From positions 880,076 to 944,075 of the forward strand of contig JAGGNK010007559.1 of assembly GCA_017590115.1 (NCBI GenBank): a DNA stretch of 64,000 bases, given 5' to 3'. Source of the DNA: Montifringilla adamsi (taxonomy: Eukaryota; Chordata; Aves; Passeriformes; Passeridae). The notes beneath the pieces are model-generated. The model saw only the letters and a program-made list of their open reading frames with translations, was not told the DNA's origin and searched no databases. The translations under genes and the position numbers were made by a program. This document shows, one piece after another, positions 41,251 through 52,300 of this stretch; the stretch's first letter is position 1, and every line of letters starts with the position of its first letter.

Positions 41251-41349
41251 CAGGGCTGAGGTGCCTGAGCAGGGCTGAGATTCCTCAGCAAGGCTGAAAT
41301 GCCTGAGCAGGGCTGAGGTGCCTGAGCAGGGCTGAGGTGCCTTGGCAGG
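41251..41349 (+). repeat. 20-bp x5 tandem repeat
   Basis: Units of GCAGGGCTGAGGTGCCTGA type. Confidence 0.9.
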
Positions 41350-41560
41350 GCCTGCTCTGACATAGGAGCCAAAATTCCTCCTCCTGGGGGATGCAGGACC
41401 CGTGGCGATGGGTGGAAGGAGCATTGGGAGGTGGCACTTGTCCCCGTGTCACCACTTTTGCTGCCCTGTCCTGCCCTGCCATGGAATGTGGCTCCTCAAG
41501 TCGTGGGTGAAGCCGTGGCCACGCCGGGTGTCCCTGAGGGCCAGCGCTGCCACGTGACAG

Positions 41561-41690
41561 GTGTCCCCAGCCCGTGTCCCTGGCCTGTGTCCCCTGCCCA
41601 TGTCCCCTGCCTGTGTCCCCTGCCCGTGTCCCCTGCCCGTGTCCCCATCCCATGTCCCCTGTCCATGTCCCCAGCCCGTGGCAGAGCCAT
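41561..41690 (+). repeat. 12-bp GTGTCCCCTGCC array
   Basis: About ten units of GTGTCCCCTGCC/ATGTCCCCTGCC type. Confidence 0.93.
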
Positions 41691-42224
41691 GCCAGGCTGC
41701 TCCAGGGCTGGCTCCATGATTAATTAGCGAGAGAGGAAATGAGAAGAGAGCAGTCCCAGGGCTGGGCTGTGCTGTGAAGCAGGAGGAGCCGTGTCCCTGT
41801 GGGAAAGCTGAAGATGCCGTGCAGGGAGCTGGGTGGCCTTGGGGCTGCAACAGGAGCTGGGGAATTTGGCACCATGTCCTTCAGGTCTGAGATCCAGCGT
41901 TTTGCTGCTTCCCAGAGCTGGGATGGGCAGCCACGGCCATCAGAAGTGGCCGTGGGACAGGCAAACGTGCCCGAGGGGGCTGTGGGGCTGTGACCAGCCC
42001 AGTGCCAGCTTGAGGACAGAAGGGGGGACACGGGCAGGGGATGGCAGGACCAGCTCAGCAGGACCTGAACCTGTCCCTTCTGTCACCTCTCTGTGACCAG
42101 CTGGTCCTTCCCAGGGCTGGGCAGGGGGGAGGCAGCCCCCAGAGGTGCCCACAGCTCCCCAGGGTGCCCAGAGCTCCTCAGGGTGCCCAGAGCCCCCAGC
42201 AGCACCTCGGCTCTGTCCTGGACA

Positions 42225-42345
42225 CTTCCCCGAGCTCAGCAACGTGATGCAAAATCCCATCATACCAATTATGCAAATCATATAAACTATTCCTGTTATT
42301 CCGAAGGATCCCCAGAGAGCTCCTTAGCACTGTAATTCAGCATTA
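42225..42345 (+). promoter_or_regulatory. Octamer-containing AT-rich island
   Basis: CAATTATGCAAATCATATAA includes the octamer ATGCAAAT at 42271-42278 in a low-repeat island between minisatellites. It is a candidate regulatory element. Confidence 0.3.
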
Positions 42346-42605
42346 CTCACTCGTGAAACAGGCGCTGGGGCAGGTGAGGAGGGACAGGGCTCAGGCTGTG
42401 CCCCAGCCCGGCAGTGAGGGGGACCCGGCACGTTTTGGGGCTTGCCCAGAACACACAGCTCTGCTCCCCTGGCCCCAGGGGCCATGGCAGAGGCTGGGTT
42501 TGCTGTGAAACCCTCCCAAGCCCCAGGGATGGCAGCAGGGATGTGTCCAACTGTGGCAGGGCCGGTGCCAGCCCCACTGCCCCTTCCGCTCGTGCAGCAG
42601 CCAGA

Positions 42606-42790
42606 GCCTCCCTGCATCCCTCATTCCCATCCTGCACCCCTCATTCCCTCCCTGCATCCCTCATTCCTGTCCTGCACCCCTCATTCCCTCCCTGCATCCC
42701 TCATTCCCTCCCTGCATCCCTCATTCCCATCCTGCACCCCTCATTCCCATCCTGCACCCCTCATTCCCTCCCTGCATCCCTCATTCTCCC
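42606..42790 (+). repeat. 21-bp x9 tandem repeat
   Basis: CCCTGCATCCCTCATTCCCT and CCTGCACCCCTCATTCCCAT alternate. Confidence 0.93.
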
Positions 42791-43593
42791 CAGTGCCTCC
42801 ATCTTCCCAGGCCCGGCGCAGCATCCGCAGCGCTTTGTTCTCCCGCCCACTCCGTGGTTCCTCCGTCATCCCGGCTCCTCCCTGTGCCTGCGGGAGCCTC
42901 CGGGAGAGCCGAGGCTGCTCCGGCCGCTGCAGCCGCTCCCTGAGCCCGGCCCCTGGCAGGGCAGGGGGACACACGGGGACACTGGCAGGGCTGTCCCCGG
43001 CTGGGCCCGGGGAGCCAGGGGGACGCTGCTGGCACCAGGAGTGTCCCAGCCCTGCCCGGCTGCCTGCAGCCCACGGGCACGGGGGACTGGCGCTGGGGTC
43101 CCTCTGGGGACTGCCGTCCGTGCCCCCAGGGATGGCACCCAGTCCCCAGGCTCTGTAGCCCTCGCTGTGGCAGGGCCAGAGGGTGACACGTGTGTCACAT
43201 CAGGGAGCAGAACTGTCCCTGAATCCCTGGGCAGAGCAGCTTGCACTGTTGGGAGTCTTGCTCAGCTGCTGCTTCCAATGGGATTTAGGGAAATCCTGGG
43301 TGATGAGAGGCCAGGTACTTTGTTGTGCCTCAGTTTCCCCTTGGTGAAATCAGCCCACCCCACTTTGTGAGTCCCACTCGCCCAGCTGGAATCGGGGTCC
43401 AGCACTGCAGCTTCCAGCCTGCAGAAAAAGGGCCTGGATTGCTCATCCTTGCCTAATCCCCAGTAAATGGCTTTGCTGGGCAGGATTTAACTGCTGGGAG
43501 CTGCTGGCACACGCAGGACATCTCCAGCCCAGGGACAGCTTCTGAGTCCTGACCCCCTGATGGTTCAGGGACCAGCTCCCACCAGCACCAACA

Positions 43594-44560
43594 GTGACAG
43601 AATCATGGAATGGGCTGGGCTGTGTCTCAGGTGTAGCTGGGTGTGTATTCTATCACCATCTGTTAAAGGTGGGGCAGTTATCTTCTGTCCATTTTTCTTT
43701 ATCTCTTCACAACCCATCCTCCCTCCAGGAGATCTCTTCTGTAAATGGACCATTAATTATTAATTCTCTTCTGTCCATGGCCAGTGAGTGTCCCTGCATG
43801 GCTGATCAAATTCCATCATCCCATGGGGAGATGCTCCGCCCAGGGCAGGAGCCAGGCATTCCTACCTGGATACAACCTGAGCCTGGAACAGCACAGCAGC
43901 CTTTGCCCACTGCATTCCCAGAGGAGCAGCTTTCTCCTGCCCTGCATTCCCAGAGGAAGAGCAGGCCCATCTCCAGCAGCCCTGGAGCTCCAGAGGAAAA
44001 CTCCAGCCTTGTGCGGGATCTCTGCTCCAGCAGAAGCACAGCTGGCACTGCAGGAGGACTGAGCCCCCATGGGATGGGACTGTGCCACCACCCTGACCCA
44101 CAGGGCTCAGCTCCTGCTCTCACTCTGGCAGTGTTTTGTTTTTGTTTGTACTATTGCATTTGTATTTTTATTTTTCCTAATAAAGAACTGTTATTCCTGC
44201 TCCCATATCTTTGCATGAGAACCCCTTAGTTTCAAAATCATAATAATTCAGAGGAGGGGGTTTACATTTCCATTTCACAGGAGGCTCCTGCCTTCCTTAG
44301 CAGACACCTGTCCTTTCAAACCCAGACAGCTGGAAGGGACCTTAAAGCTCATGGGACATTCTGCTAGACCAGGGTGCTCCAAGCCCTGTTCAGCCTGGCC
44401 TGGAACACTTCCAGGGATGGGGCAGCCACAGCTTCTATGGGAAACCTGTGCCAAGGCCTCCCCACCCTCTCAGGGAGGAATTTATTCCCAATATTTAACC
44501 TAAACCTCCTCACTGTCAGCTCGAGGCACCTGCTGGAATCCTGGTGAGCAAAGGCTGCCC
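43594..44560 (-). mobile_element. CR1 LINE split by a solo LTR
   Basis: The left part (43594-43622) is the CR1 end ACAGAATCATGGAATGGGCT. After the LTR it continues GCTGGAAGGGACCTTAAAGC at 44329 and runs to GAATTTATTCCCAATATTTA and beyond. The two halves join as one CR1 when 43623-44332 is removed. Confidence 0.8.
43623..44328 (+). mobile_element. Solo LTR, 706 bp, nested in CR1
   Basis: It begins TGTCTCAG and ends CCCAGACA (5-bp inverted ends TGTCT/AGACA). The flanking 4-bp repeat GCTG lies at 43619-43622 and 44329-44332. AATAAA (44179-44184) lies near the 3' end, giving plus orientation. The stretch around CCTAATAAAGAACTGTTATT resembles an LTR family I know from songbirds (TguLTR5-like, from memory). 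The 4-bp duplication would fit a class I (ERV1-like) element. No internal region remains. Confidence 0.8.
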
Positions 44561-45584
44561 TGCACAGGGGAGGCTGAGGCTGAGTTTTGGGAGGATGCTC
44601 CAAGACCTGAGTACTGTGTGGGGTTTGCTGGCCCAGCTCCTTAATGTGGTGCTCCAAAGGAAGTGGGGGACAGCCTGGGGTTGAGGAGGGGCCCCCGAGC
44701 AGGGCAGGGGACAGAACCGAGTGAGGTGTTTGGGAAAAACACATCCTGTGCTTGTGGGGGGCTGGTTTGGCTCAAACCCACCTGGCTGATTCCCCAGTGA
44801 CCCCCAGATGTCAGAAAAATCACGTTTAGATTATTTGAGAAAGAAAAACTTCCTGACACAGCGCAGGGAGGGCTGGCAGTGATGTCAGGGCCCCGATGGA
44901 GAAGCCATCTGCCCAGGACCATGGGACAGGCAGCTCCTGGGAATCTCATTAGCACGGTGACACTCGGGTACACACCTGCCCCACTCGGGCTGTGCAGGGC
45001 ACAGGGGCTGGGTGGGCTCGGCCTTCCCCTTCAGCACACTCTGAAAAGGAGGAACACAGAGCCAGGGGCTGCTACAGAGCCAGCGGGACTGAGTGGGAGA
45101 GGAGATGGAGGTGACTTCTTCAGCCTGGTCCCGTTCCCTGCCTGGTCTCTCCTGCTCTGGCAGTGCCAGAGAACCCAGGGACCACCTGGAGCAGCTAGGG
45201 CTTGATCTTCCTTGGGAAAATCCAGGCATTTTCTCAAGGACTGTAACAAAAAACAGCACTGGTGCCACGATGGTCCCTCTGCTTCCTCCTCTCTGTGCTG
45301 GCCACTGCCACATCCCACTCAAATGCCCCAGGGATCCCAACCCACCTTTATTTCTCCTCTCTCCATGTCACCGGAGGCATTCCGAGTTGCTGAGGATGTG
45401 GCAGCTCTCGATGACCCCGCAGTGCCACGTTCCCCTTCCTGGGCAGTTATGCTGCCCTGCAGCACCTCCCTCCTGCGTCCCGTGTCCCTCCCTGGCAGCC
45501 ACCAGGGTGGCATTTTGGGAGCAGGGAGAGTGTCCCCAAGCTGGGAACATGGAGGGAACTGTCCCTCGGTGCAGCTGCTGTCAC

Positions 45585-45825
45585 TGCCCTCGGACATCAC
45601 TGCTACAGCCACTGCTGCCCTGGCCAGCACTGCCTTGGTTGTCACTGCCCTGGCCATCACTGCCCCAGTTTTCACTGCTCTGGTTGTCACTGCTATTGGT
45701 TGTCACTGCCATTGGTCGGTTGTCACTGCCCTGGCTGTCACTGCCCTGGCCGTCACTGCTCTGGTTGTCACTGCCATCGGTTGTCACTGCCATTGGTTGT
45801 CACTGTCACAGCTGCCACTGTCACG
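45585..45825 (+). repeat. Degenerate 15-21-bp TCACTGCC repeat
   Basis: More than twelve units of GTCACTGCCCTGGCC or TTGGTTGTCACTGCC type. Confidence 0.88.
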
Positions 45826-45988
45826 GCCATCGCTGCCCCGTCCCCACCCTGTGCCGGGCACGCGACCCGGCCGGGAGCGCTGGCGCGATGCCACGGTGGT
45901 AATTAAGAAGGAACCTAATGAAACTTCAAAAATAGCACAATTTCCTCCCCACACCTGCAGCCGAGCGGGGTGGATTACATAAGTTATT

Positions 45989-46002
45989 GTTGCCACAGCA
46001 AC
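45989..46002. promoter_or_regulatory. RFX X-box-like palindrome
   Basis: GTTGCCACAGCAAC matches the RFX half-sites GTTGCC and (G/A)GCAAC. It lies in an AT-richer island about 2.9 kb upstream of BAIAP2, 8 bp after TTACATAA. Binding is inferred only. Confidence 0.4.
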
Positions 46003-46889
46003 TTCGCTCCACCCGGGGCTGGAGGTGGCCGGTGCCGCGTGTGCCGGTGCCGTCACCCCGGGGAGGGATCGTGGGGATGGGGCTGCTGCCTGCTCATCCC
46101 ACTGCTGTTCCCAGTCTGGCGTGGTGCTTCCCCACACGGCACCCACAGCCCTGCCGTGGATGGTCCCGCCTTCACATGGGCACATGGAGAAGCACCGTGG
46201 GGATTCAGGTAACCCACGGGACTCCGGCACCATGGTTACCCTGGGCACGCTCCAGCTGCCGCCGAGCCCCGGGGAGTGAATCACCCTGACAAAAAGGCAG
46301 CGAGCAGCAACCAGGAGAAAAAAAAAAATAAATAAAAGGCAATCAAAGCAAATGCTACAGCACGAGGCAGAGGCAGGTTTTCCCTGCTGAGAATTCCCAG
46401 GGTGCTGCGGGAGGCTGCGGGCGGCAGCGCTGCCGCGGGCCCGGGCACCGCTCCCGGCCGTGGGCAGCACGGGCAGCCCCGGCCACGGCTGCCAGCTGGG
46501 AGAGGGGGACAGGGCAGGAGCCAGGGACAAGGATAATTTGTTCCATGTGGCTCTGAGTGTGGGGAAATGAACTCCCTGGCTGCTTCCAGGCATGGAGCCA
46601 CTCCGGGAGCGGGGAGATAAGAGGGAGAAAGGTTTTCAGCACTCAGATTCCAGGGGATAAGGAGAAGCAGAGCAGGGGAAGAAAGTGGAGCGGCTGTCTG
46701 TGAGCAGGCCTAGATGGAAGAGATTCTCTGAGGGCCGTCCCAAAAGGCCTCTTTTATTATCAGAAATTACAAATCCTTTTATCTTCCTCACCAGAGGAAC
46801 AGCTTGTTTGAATTGCTGGGCTGTCACACTGGAATTAGATGCAAGAACCCCCCACATCCATGACGTAGCGAAGAACTTACATAACGTAA

Positions 46890-46899
46890 CTAAAAATAA
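46890..46899 (+). promoter_or_regulatory. MEF2-like site
   Basis: CTAAAAATAA fits the MEF2 consensus YTAWWWWTAR. It lies in a non-repetitive island (46735-46925) together with CATGACGTAG and CATAACGTAA. Confidence 0.35.
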
Positions 46900-48198
46900 G
46901 GTGATGGAGATGCAGAGAGAGGCACTCTACTCCTTGCTGCTTGATCCTGAATCCTTCACCAGCGCTGGAAAGCCAGCGAGGTGCTGGTGTCTGGCTGAGG
47001 GAGCTGACTGTGTCTGGCCACGTGGGATGAGAGGGAAAGTGGCACTGTGGTGTCCCAGCAGCCAGGCATTCCCCTGGGAACATCTCCCAGGGCAGTCCTG
47101 GTCCCACAGTTGCTCCCTTTCCTCAGCCCCGGTGGGAAAGGGTTAACTGGTCACTCCAGAAACATGAGAAAAATCCTTCTCCGAGGCTGTAAATTCTTCG
47201 CTGTGCTCTGGAGTGTGGAACCTCTGAGGCAGAAGCCAAAATGGGACACAAAGGCAGCCAGAGGGAGCAGCTGCTGTCGGTGCCCTCCTGGGCCTTGCCA
47301 GGGCCGGGAGGAGAGCGGGAAGGGGAACAGCAGCGGGAGGTTTGGGACCAGCTATCGACCTGGGCTCCTCGTTCTCGGAATTGATAGATGTGAGGGGAAA
47401 TAGCATGCTCAGTTCTTAACTGTTTCACTGCTTCTCACAGCAGAGAGGAGAGAGAGGAAGGCTCGGCCCACGGGCACGGCCTGGCCCTGAGGCTCAGTTT
47501 AACCACGGCTCACCGGAGAGAGCGGCCGTGCCCAGGGAGGACAGTGAGGCAGGGCACAGGCATGGGGACACTGGCTCCAGGGCATGGGCCTGCTCCTCGT
47601 GTCCCTCAGCACCTGGACAAAACCTGCTGTCACAGGCCCGAGGCATGGCAGGGACAGGGATGCACGGCTTGTGTATCCCACAGGGACCTGAGGGAGTTCT
47701 GGCAGGAGTCTCCCAAGGGAATCCTGGCTGGCCAGGGCAGCCTGGGGACAGCGAGGTGGAGGGCAGGGGCTGGTCTCCCTTGGGCTGAGCATCCTGAGCC
47801 ATAGTTGTGGTGATGGCTCATCCCACCTCTGCTCTCCCGGACAATGTGCATCCTCCTTCCCAACACCCCACAAACCACAGGCAGCTCTTCCTTCTCCAGC
47901 TGCTCCTCACCCATCCACTCCCCAGGGCACAGCTGGGGATGGAGCACAGCCCCAGTGTGGGGGTCCAGCAGGGGCTGGAGGGTGGGACAGCTCAGGGATG
48001 TGGGGCACAGCAAGAGCCACGGGGTGGGGTAAAGCAGGGGGATGGCGTGGGGTCGTGGGCTATGGGGTGAGGTACGGCAGGAGTGTAGGGTAAGTTATGG
48101 GGTGTGGGATGGGAAATGGTGGGGAGAAGAGGCATGGAGTGTGAACAGGCCATGGAATAGGGTGTGGCATGGGGAACGGCAATTGGGAATGGGCAGGG

Positions 48199-48720
48199 GA
48201 TGGGGAATGGGGATGGGGAATAGGAATGGGCACAGGGAATGGGCATGGGGATAGGGAATGGGGAATGGGCATGGGGATAGGGAATGGGGAATGGGCACGG
48301 GGATGGGGAATGGGGAATGGGGGATGGGCACGGGGAATAGGCACGGGGAACGGGCATGGGACCCCGCACAGGGAGCACACCGCAGTACATCCCGCCCTCC
48401 CCCGCGATGCTCGTACTCCTCTCACTACTCCCAGCCCCGCACGGCCGTGGCGGATGGGGAATGGGGATGGGGAATAGGAATGGGCACAGGGAATGGGCAT
48501 GGGGATAGGGAATGGGGAATGGGCATGGGGATAGGGAATGGGGAATGGGCACGGGGATGGGGAATGGGGAATGGGGAATGGGGAATGGGGGATGGGCACG
48601 GGGAATAGGCACGGGGAACGGGCATGGGACCCCGCACAGGGAGCACACCGCAGTACATCCCGCCCTCCCCCGCGATGCTCGTACTCCTCTCACTACTCCC
48701 AGCCCCGCACGGCCGTGGCA
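48199..48720 (+). repeat. Tandem duplication of about 254/268 bp upstream of BAIAP2
   Basis: Copy 1 (about 48199-48451) and copy 2 (about 48453-48719) each contain a G-rich minisatellite of GGGAATGGGCATGGGGATA type, followed by the same unique 90-bp block (starts ACCCCGCACAGGGAGCACAC at 48361 and 48629). The offset is 254 bp at the left and 268 bp at the right because copy 2 has two extra 7-bp GGGGAAT units. The unique block looks identical in both copies, so the duplication is recent or homogenised. It ends at the CpG island. Confidence 0.93.
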
Positions 48721-49330
48721 CAGCCCGGCCCGGCCCGGCTCCTCCCCGCGGGGCTGGCCGGGGCGGTTCGGGGCGGTTCGGGGCGGGCACGGCCTCCGGG
48801 AGCTGATAAAAGGCACGGCGGCCGCGGCTCCGCGCTCTCCCGCTCCGTGCCCGGCTCCGCCCGCTGCTCGCCCCGCACCCCGCGCCGCCGCCCATGGTGC
48901 TGCCCGGCCCGCCCGGCATGGCCCGCTCCGAGGAGGTGCACCGCCTCACCGAGAATGTCTACAAGGTGAGTCCGCAACAGGTGCCCGGCGCCGCGCCTGG
49001 CCGTTTGGCTGTTATTTGAGTTATCTGAATTATTTGCGTTATCGCGTTTCCCCTCCCCGGGACGCGCGGGGGCAGAGCGGGCGCGGAGGCGCCGCCGGGG
49101 CCGGCCCTGGGATGCGCCCGGAGCCGCTCGGCCGGGCCGGCAGCGGCCGCCGGGGCACCCCTGAGCCTTGCCGGGGCACCCCCAGCCTTTCCCGGGCACC
49201 CCCAGCCTTGCCGAGGGACCCGCGGGCACCGGGACCCGCGTGGGGCTGTCCCAGCCCGGGTGGGCAGCGCTGTCCCCGCATCACCCCGCAGCGGGGCGGC
49301 CCCGCGCCGCCCGCACTCGCTGCTCTGCCA
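48693..49330 (+). promoter_or_regulatory. BAIAP2: CpG island / core promoter of BAIAP2
   Basis: Dense CpG covers the first exon. Three GC boxes (GGGGCGG at 48760, 48770 and 48780) form a 10-bp-spaced array. TGATAAAAGG at 48804-48813 resembles a TATA box and would place the start near 48835-48845, giving a 5'UTR of only about 50-80 nt. The start itself is not determined by sequence. Confidence 0.75.
48894..48965 (+). CDS. BAIAP2: BAIAP2 exon 1, two possible starts
   Basis: The donor is GTGAGT at 48966. The ATG at 48894 (C at -3, G at +4) gives MVLPGPPGMARSEEVHRL; the in-frame ATG at 48918 (G at -3, G at +4) gives MARSEEVHRLTENVYK. The latter is closer in length to human MSLSRSEEMHRLTENVYK and has the better context. 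Both frames are open from 48807. I favour 48918 but cannot exclude the longer form. Confidence 0.85.
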
Positions 49331-52300
49331 CAAGAGCCCTCAGAGCCTTCCCCATCCCCTGGAGTTCGGGAATTCTCCGTTTTTCCTTTCTGCTTTGCTC
49401 CCGGTGTCCTGGGAAAATGCAACAATTTATGTGGTTTGCCTTTCCCCCGAAGGAAGCGGTTTCTGCTCTGCTGGGTCTTGAGACCAAGACTAAGAAAACT
49501 GCTGTAGCCTAACGTGTAACGCAGGATGTCGTTTGTTAAACTGGGAAGCTTGCACGATTTCCTGTGATTTAAGGGCTTGGATTGAGTTACCTGGGAGCAC
49601 AGAGCAGGGAAGAAAAAAAAAAAAAAAAAAGATAGAAGAATGTAGTACAAAAAGTACCGGGCAATGAAGTTGTGGAGTCTTGGTTTTGGAGATTCTGGGG
49701 TGTAACAGCTGTTCAGGCAGAGCTGTGGCACCCGAAATCGTGGTCGCTCTGAATCTTGGTGATTTTTTGCTGTGGTCCCCAGGGCTCCCTCCCACCCTGC
49801 CAGGCAGCCCGTGTGCCCGGACATGCCCCGGTGCAGGCTGTCCTTGGTTCGGGGCAGGGCTGGCACCCAGGCTGCTCCAGCGTTTGTGCACTGGCACTGC
49901 CCGGCCCGGCGCTGCCTGGGCAAACAGGGGCTGGGAGCAGCCCCAGCCGTGACTCAGTTGTTGTTTGAGGTGTGTAGTCCTCGAAGCACGGGGCTAATGA
50001 CAGGTTTGGGGAGCAGGTCACCGTCACCCCGGGCCCGGCCCTTGGGCTGTGCGCAGGGCAGGCTGTGCTGTCCCCACACGTGCGGAGCCCATCCCCAGGG
50101 AAGCGGGGCTGACTGCTGGCCCGGCTGCTCCTGGCCCAGCCGGAGCAGAGCCATCGCTGCCCGGGGTGTCAGCAGCCAGGGCTTGGGGGTGCCCGCAGGT
50201 CTCCATCAGCCAGAGAACACCTCAGCTCCTTGGGATGCCGGTGGGAGCAGCCAGGTGCAGGCAGTGAGGAGATGGAGCTGGTGAAGATCTCGTGGGTTCA
50301 CCCAAAATCAGTGTCTGGGTGCTGGGAGCAGGAGGAGGGTGGTCCTGGCTCTGGTTGTGTCCCTGTGGTGAGCATAGGCTGCTCTGAAGCCGTCAATGCT
50401 TTCTCGGCCTCTGGAGTTGTGTGCCATGTGGTGCCTGCGAGAACCTGGCGTGTCCCTGTTCCTTTGAGGACTTCAGCCACCCCTGAGCCCAGCTGGGAGC
50501 TTGGGCACTGAGCTTTTCTGGACCTCCTTAACCTTTGGAGTCTGACTCCAAAACCAGTCCCAGTGCTTCAATCCCCATTACCCAGGTATTTTTTTTGGCC
50601 TGTACAGGAGCCATGGGCAGGAGGAGACAACCCCCAGGAGAGGCGCGATGCCACCGAGCCCCAGCCCATAGGGGCCCAGGCTGGGTGACCCCCAGGCTTG
50701 GTGCCCGACCCTCGCCGTGCCCCCTGCCCGTGTCCCGGCGGTGTGGCAGGAGCAGCCGCTGCCCATGCCGGCTCCCGCAGGCTCTCCCGAGGCTCTCTGC
50801 TCGGGAAGCCCATTGTCATGGTTTTCCAGAAGCAGCGCTCACCCTCGGAGTGACTGTGCTAATGAGCTGGTGGAGGAGCTGTCAGCCGCCCCCGAGCCGA
50901 TGCTGCCACTACAGGCAGCTGCCTACACACGGGGAGTAATTACAGAGGGAGACGGAGGCTGCTGGCACCTTCCGCCAACGTGATCCCACCTTTGGCGGTG
51001 CTGATTCACTGCCAGGACCCCGGAGTAGCGGCACAGCTGCCGGGCTGGCTCTGCCGTGAGCCCCGGGCCGGGCTGCGGGCATGGGCAGCTCCCTCTGCTC
51101 CCTCCCCGCTCGCCCCCTGCTCGGGATTGTCTTTTTGCAGAAAGCAGGGACTGGCAAATCCTCCTTCCCCCGGAGACAGATCTGTCTCCTCCTGCCAGAT
51201 GAGATTATTGCCGTTTACAGCCCAACCTCCATTTCATTTTAAAGCCATTTTTCTGTGCGGAAGATGGGTTTGCAATGGTGTGTGAGCGGCTCTGCCTTTG
51301 AAGAGGTGTTTGCCTAACAACTCGAAGCTGAATTGTTGTGCAGAAAGGTGGACAGAATTCCTGAGGGTCCTTAGCTCCCCATCAGCTGTAATCGATGTTA
51401 CTGTGGCATCACACCTCTCCTCCTCATGTCCAGAGGGATGGGAGCGATTCTTCCTCAAGGGGTTCAGGGGGGAAACTGTGGCTGGTTTGATGTGTTTGGA
51501 GTGGAGGGATGATGAGTGTGGCACAGGAGGAAGGAGCCAGCCTGTGGCAGCCTAAATTCCATGCCCTGCGCTCCCTGCCTTGAGGCTTCCTGCAGCCCAG
51601 CCGTGGGAGATCTGTGGGGAGCACCCCAGGGCTCGGTGGTGAGCTGGGCTCTGGCACTGCCAGGGCTCTGAGCTGGGAATGCTGTTCCATCCATCCATCC
51701 CGAGCTGGGAGAACCCTCCTGGCCTCCCTGGAGATGGGACACCTGCAGGCAGGTGGGCTCTGAGGTTCCTGCCTGGCCGGGGTGTCCCGGGTGCTGCCCT
51801 GCCCTCGGTGCCTGCTGTGCTGAGCCTGCCCGTGGTTAAGGTTTCAGTGCTGCTGCTCGTGTTGCAGGGCAGGGCACAGGGCAGACAGCTCCTCCGGCCA
51901 CAGCCTGGGGCTCAGCCCCCGGTGCCACCTCCGTGGGGACCCTCCTGGCTCCTCGGGGGAGATCCCAGCCCCGAGGAGTTGAGGATGGCCCAGCCTTGCA
52001 GGGCTGGCCCCGGGTGGGTGCTGAGGGGTGTTCCCAGAGTGCTGGGGGCTCTGTGCCCCCTGTGGATCCTCATCCCAGCTCTCCTCAAGCCCAGACCCCA
52101 ACACAAAGATGTTCAGAGCTCTTGCCCTGAGACTTGGGTCCCCTCATGCTCTGGCATGACAGCCAGGAGAAACTAAATGCCTTTAGATGGGGATTGGTTT
52201 TTTCCCTGACTTTTTTCCCTGATTTTCCCTGGGCTCCTTCTTAACAGAAACTTGGCTCTTGAAACCCCCAGGGCCGCTCCTGATGGTGCCAGGCAGGACA

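Larger units (their letters stand above)
37031..48692. other. Intergenic region between CHMP6 and BAIAP2
   Basis: About 11.7 kb with no recognisable coding exon on either strand; the open frames of 100-318 codons are GC-rich chance frames or read through minisatellites. It contains tandem poly(A) signals (38912-38933), a TCC repeat (40817-40852), minisatellites at 41251-41349, 41561-41690, 42606-42790 and 45585-45825, a CR1 split by a solo LTR (43594-44560), and AT-rich islands with regulatory motifs at 42225-42345, 45895-46010 and 46735-46925. A long non-coding RNA, such as one divergent from BAIAP2, is possible but not demonstrable. Confidence 0.7.

Noticed and set aside
42414..43370. 318-codon open frame with repeated HPSFPSCTPHSLPASLIP pattern
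   Set aside because: The repeats are the translation of a 21-bp minisatellite; no start context or splice evidence.
48000..48180. G-rich DNA as telomeric repeat
   Set aside because: The units are GGGAATGG-type, not TTAGGG arrays.
48512..49507. 331-codon open frame on the plus strand
   Set aside because: It reads through the tandem G-rich repeat and across the BAIAP2 exon in the wrong frame.
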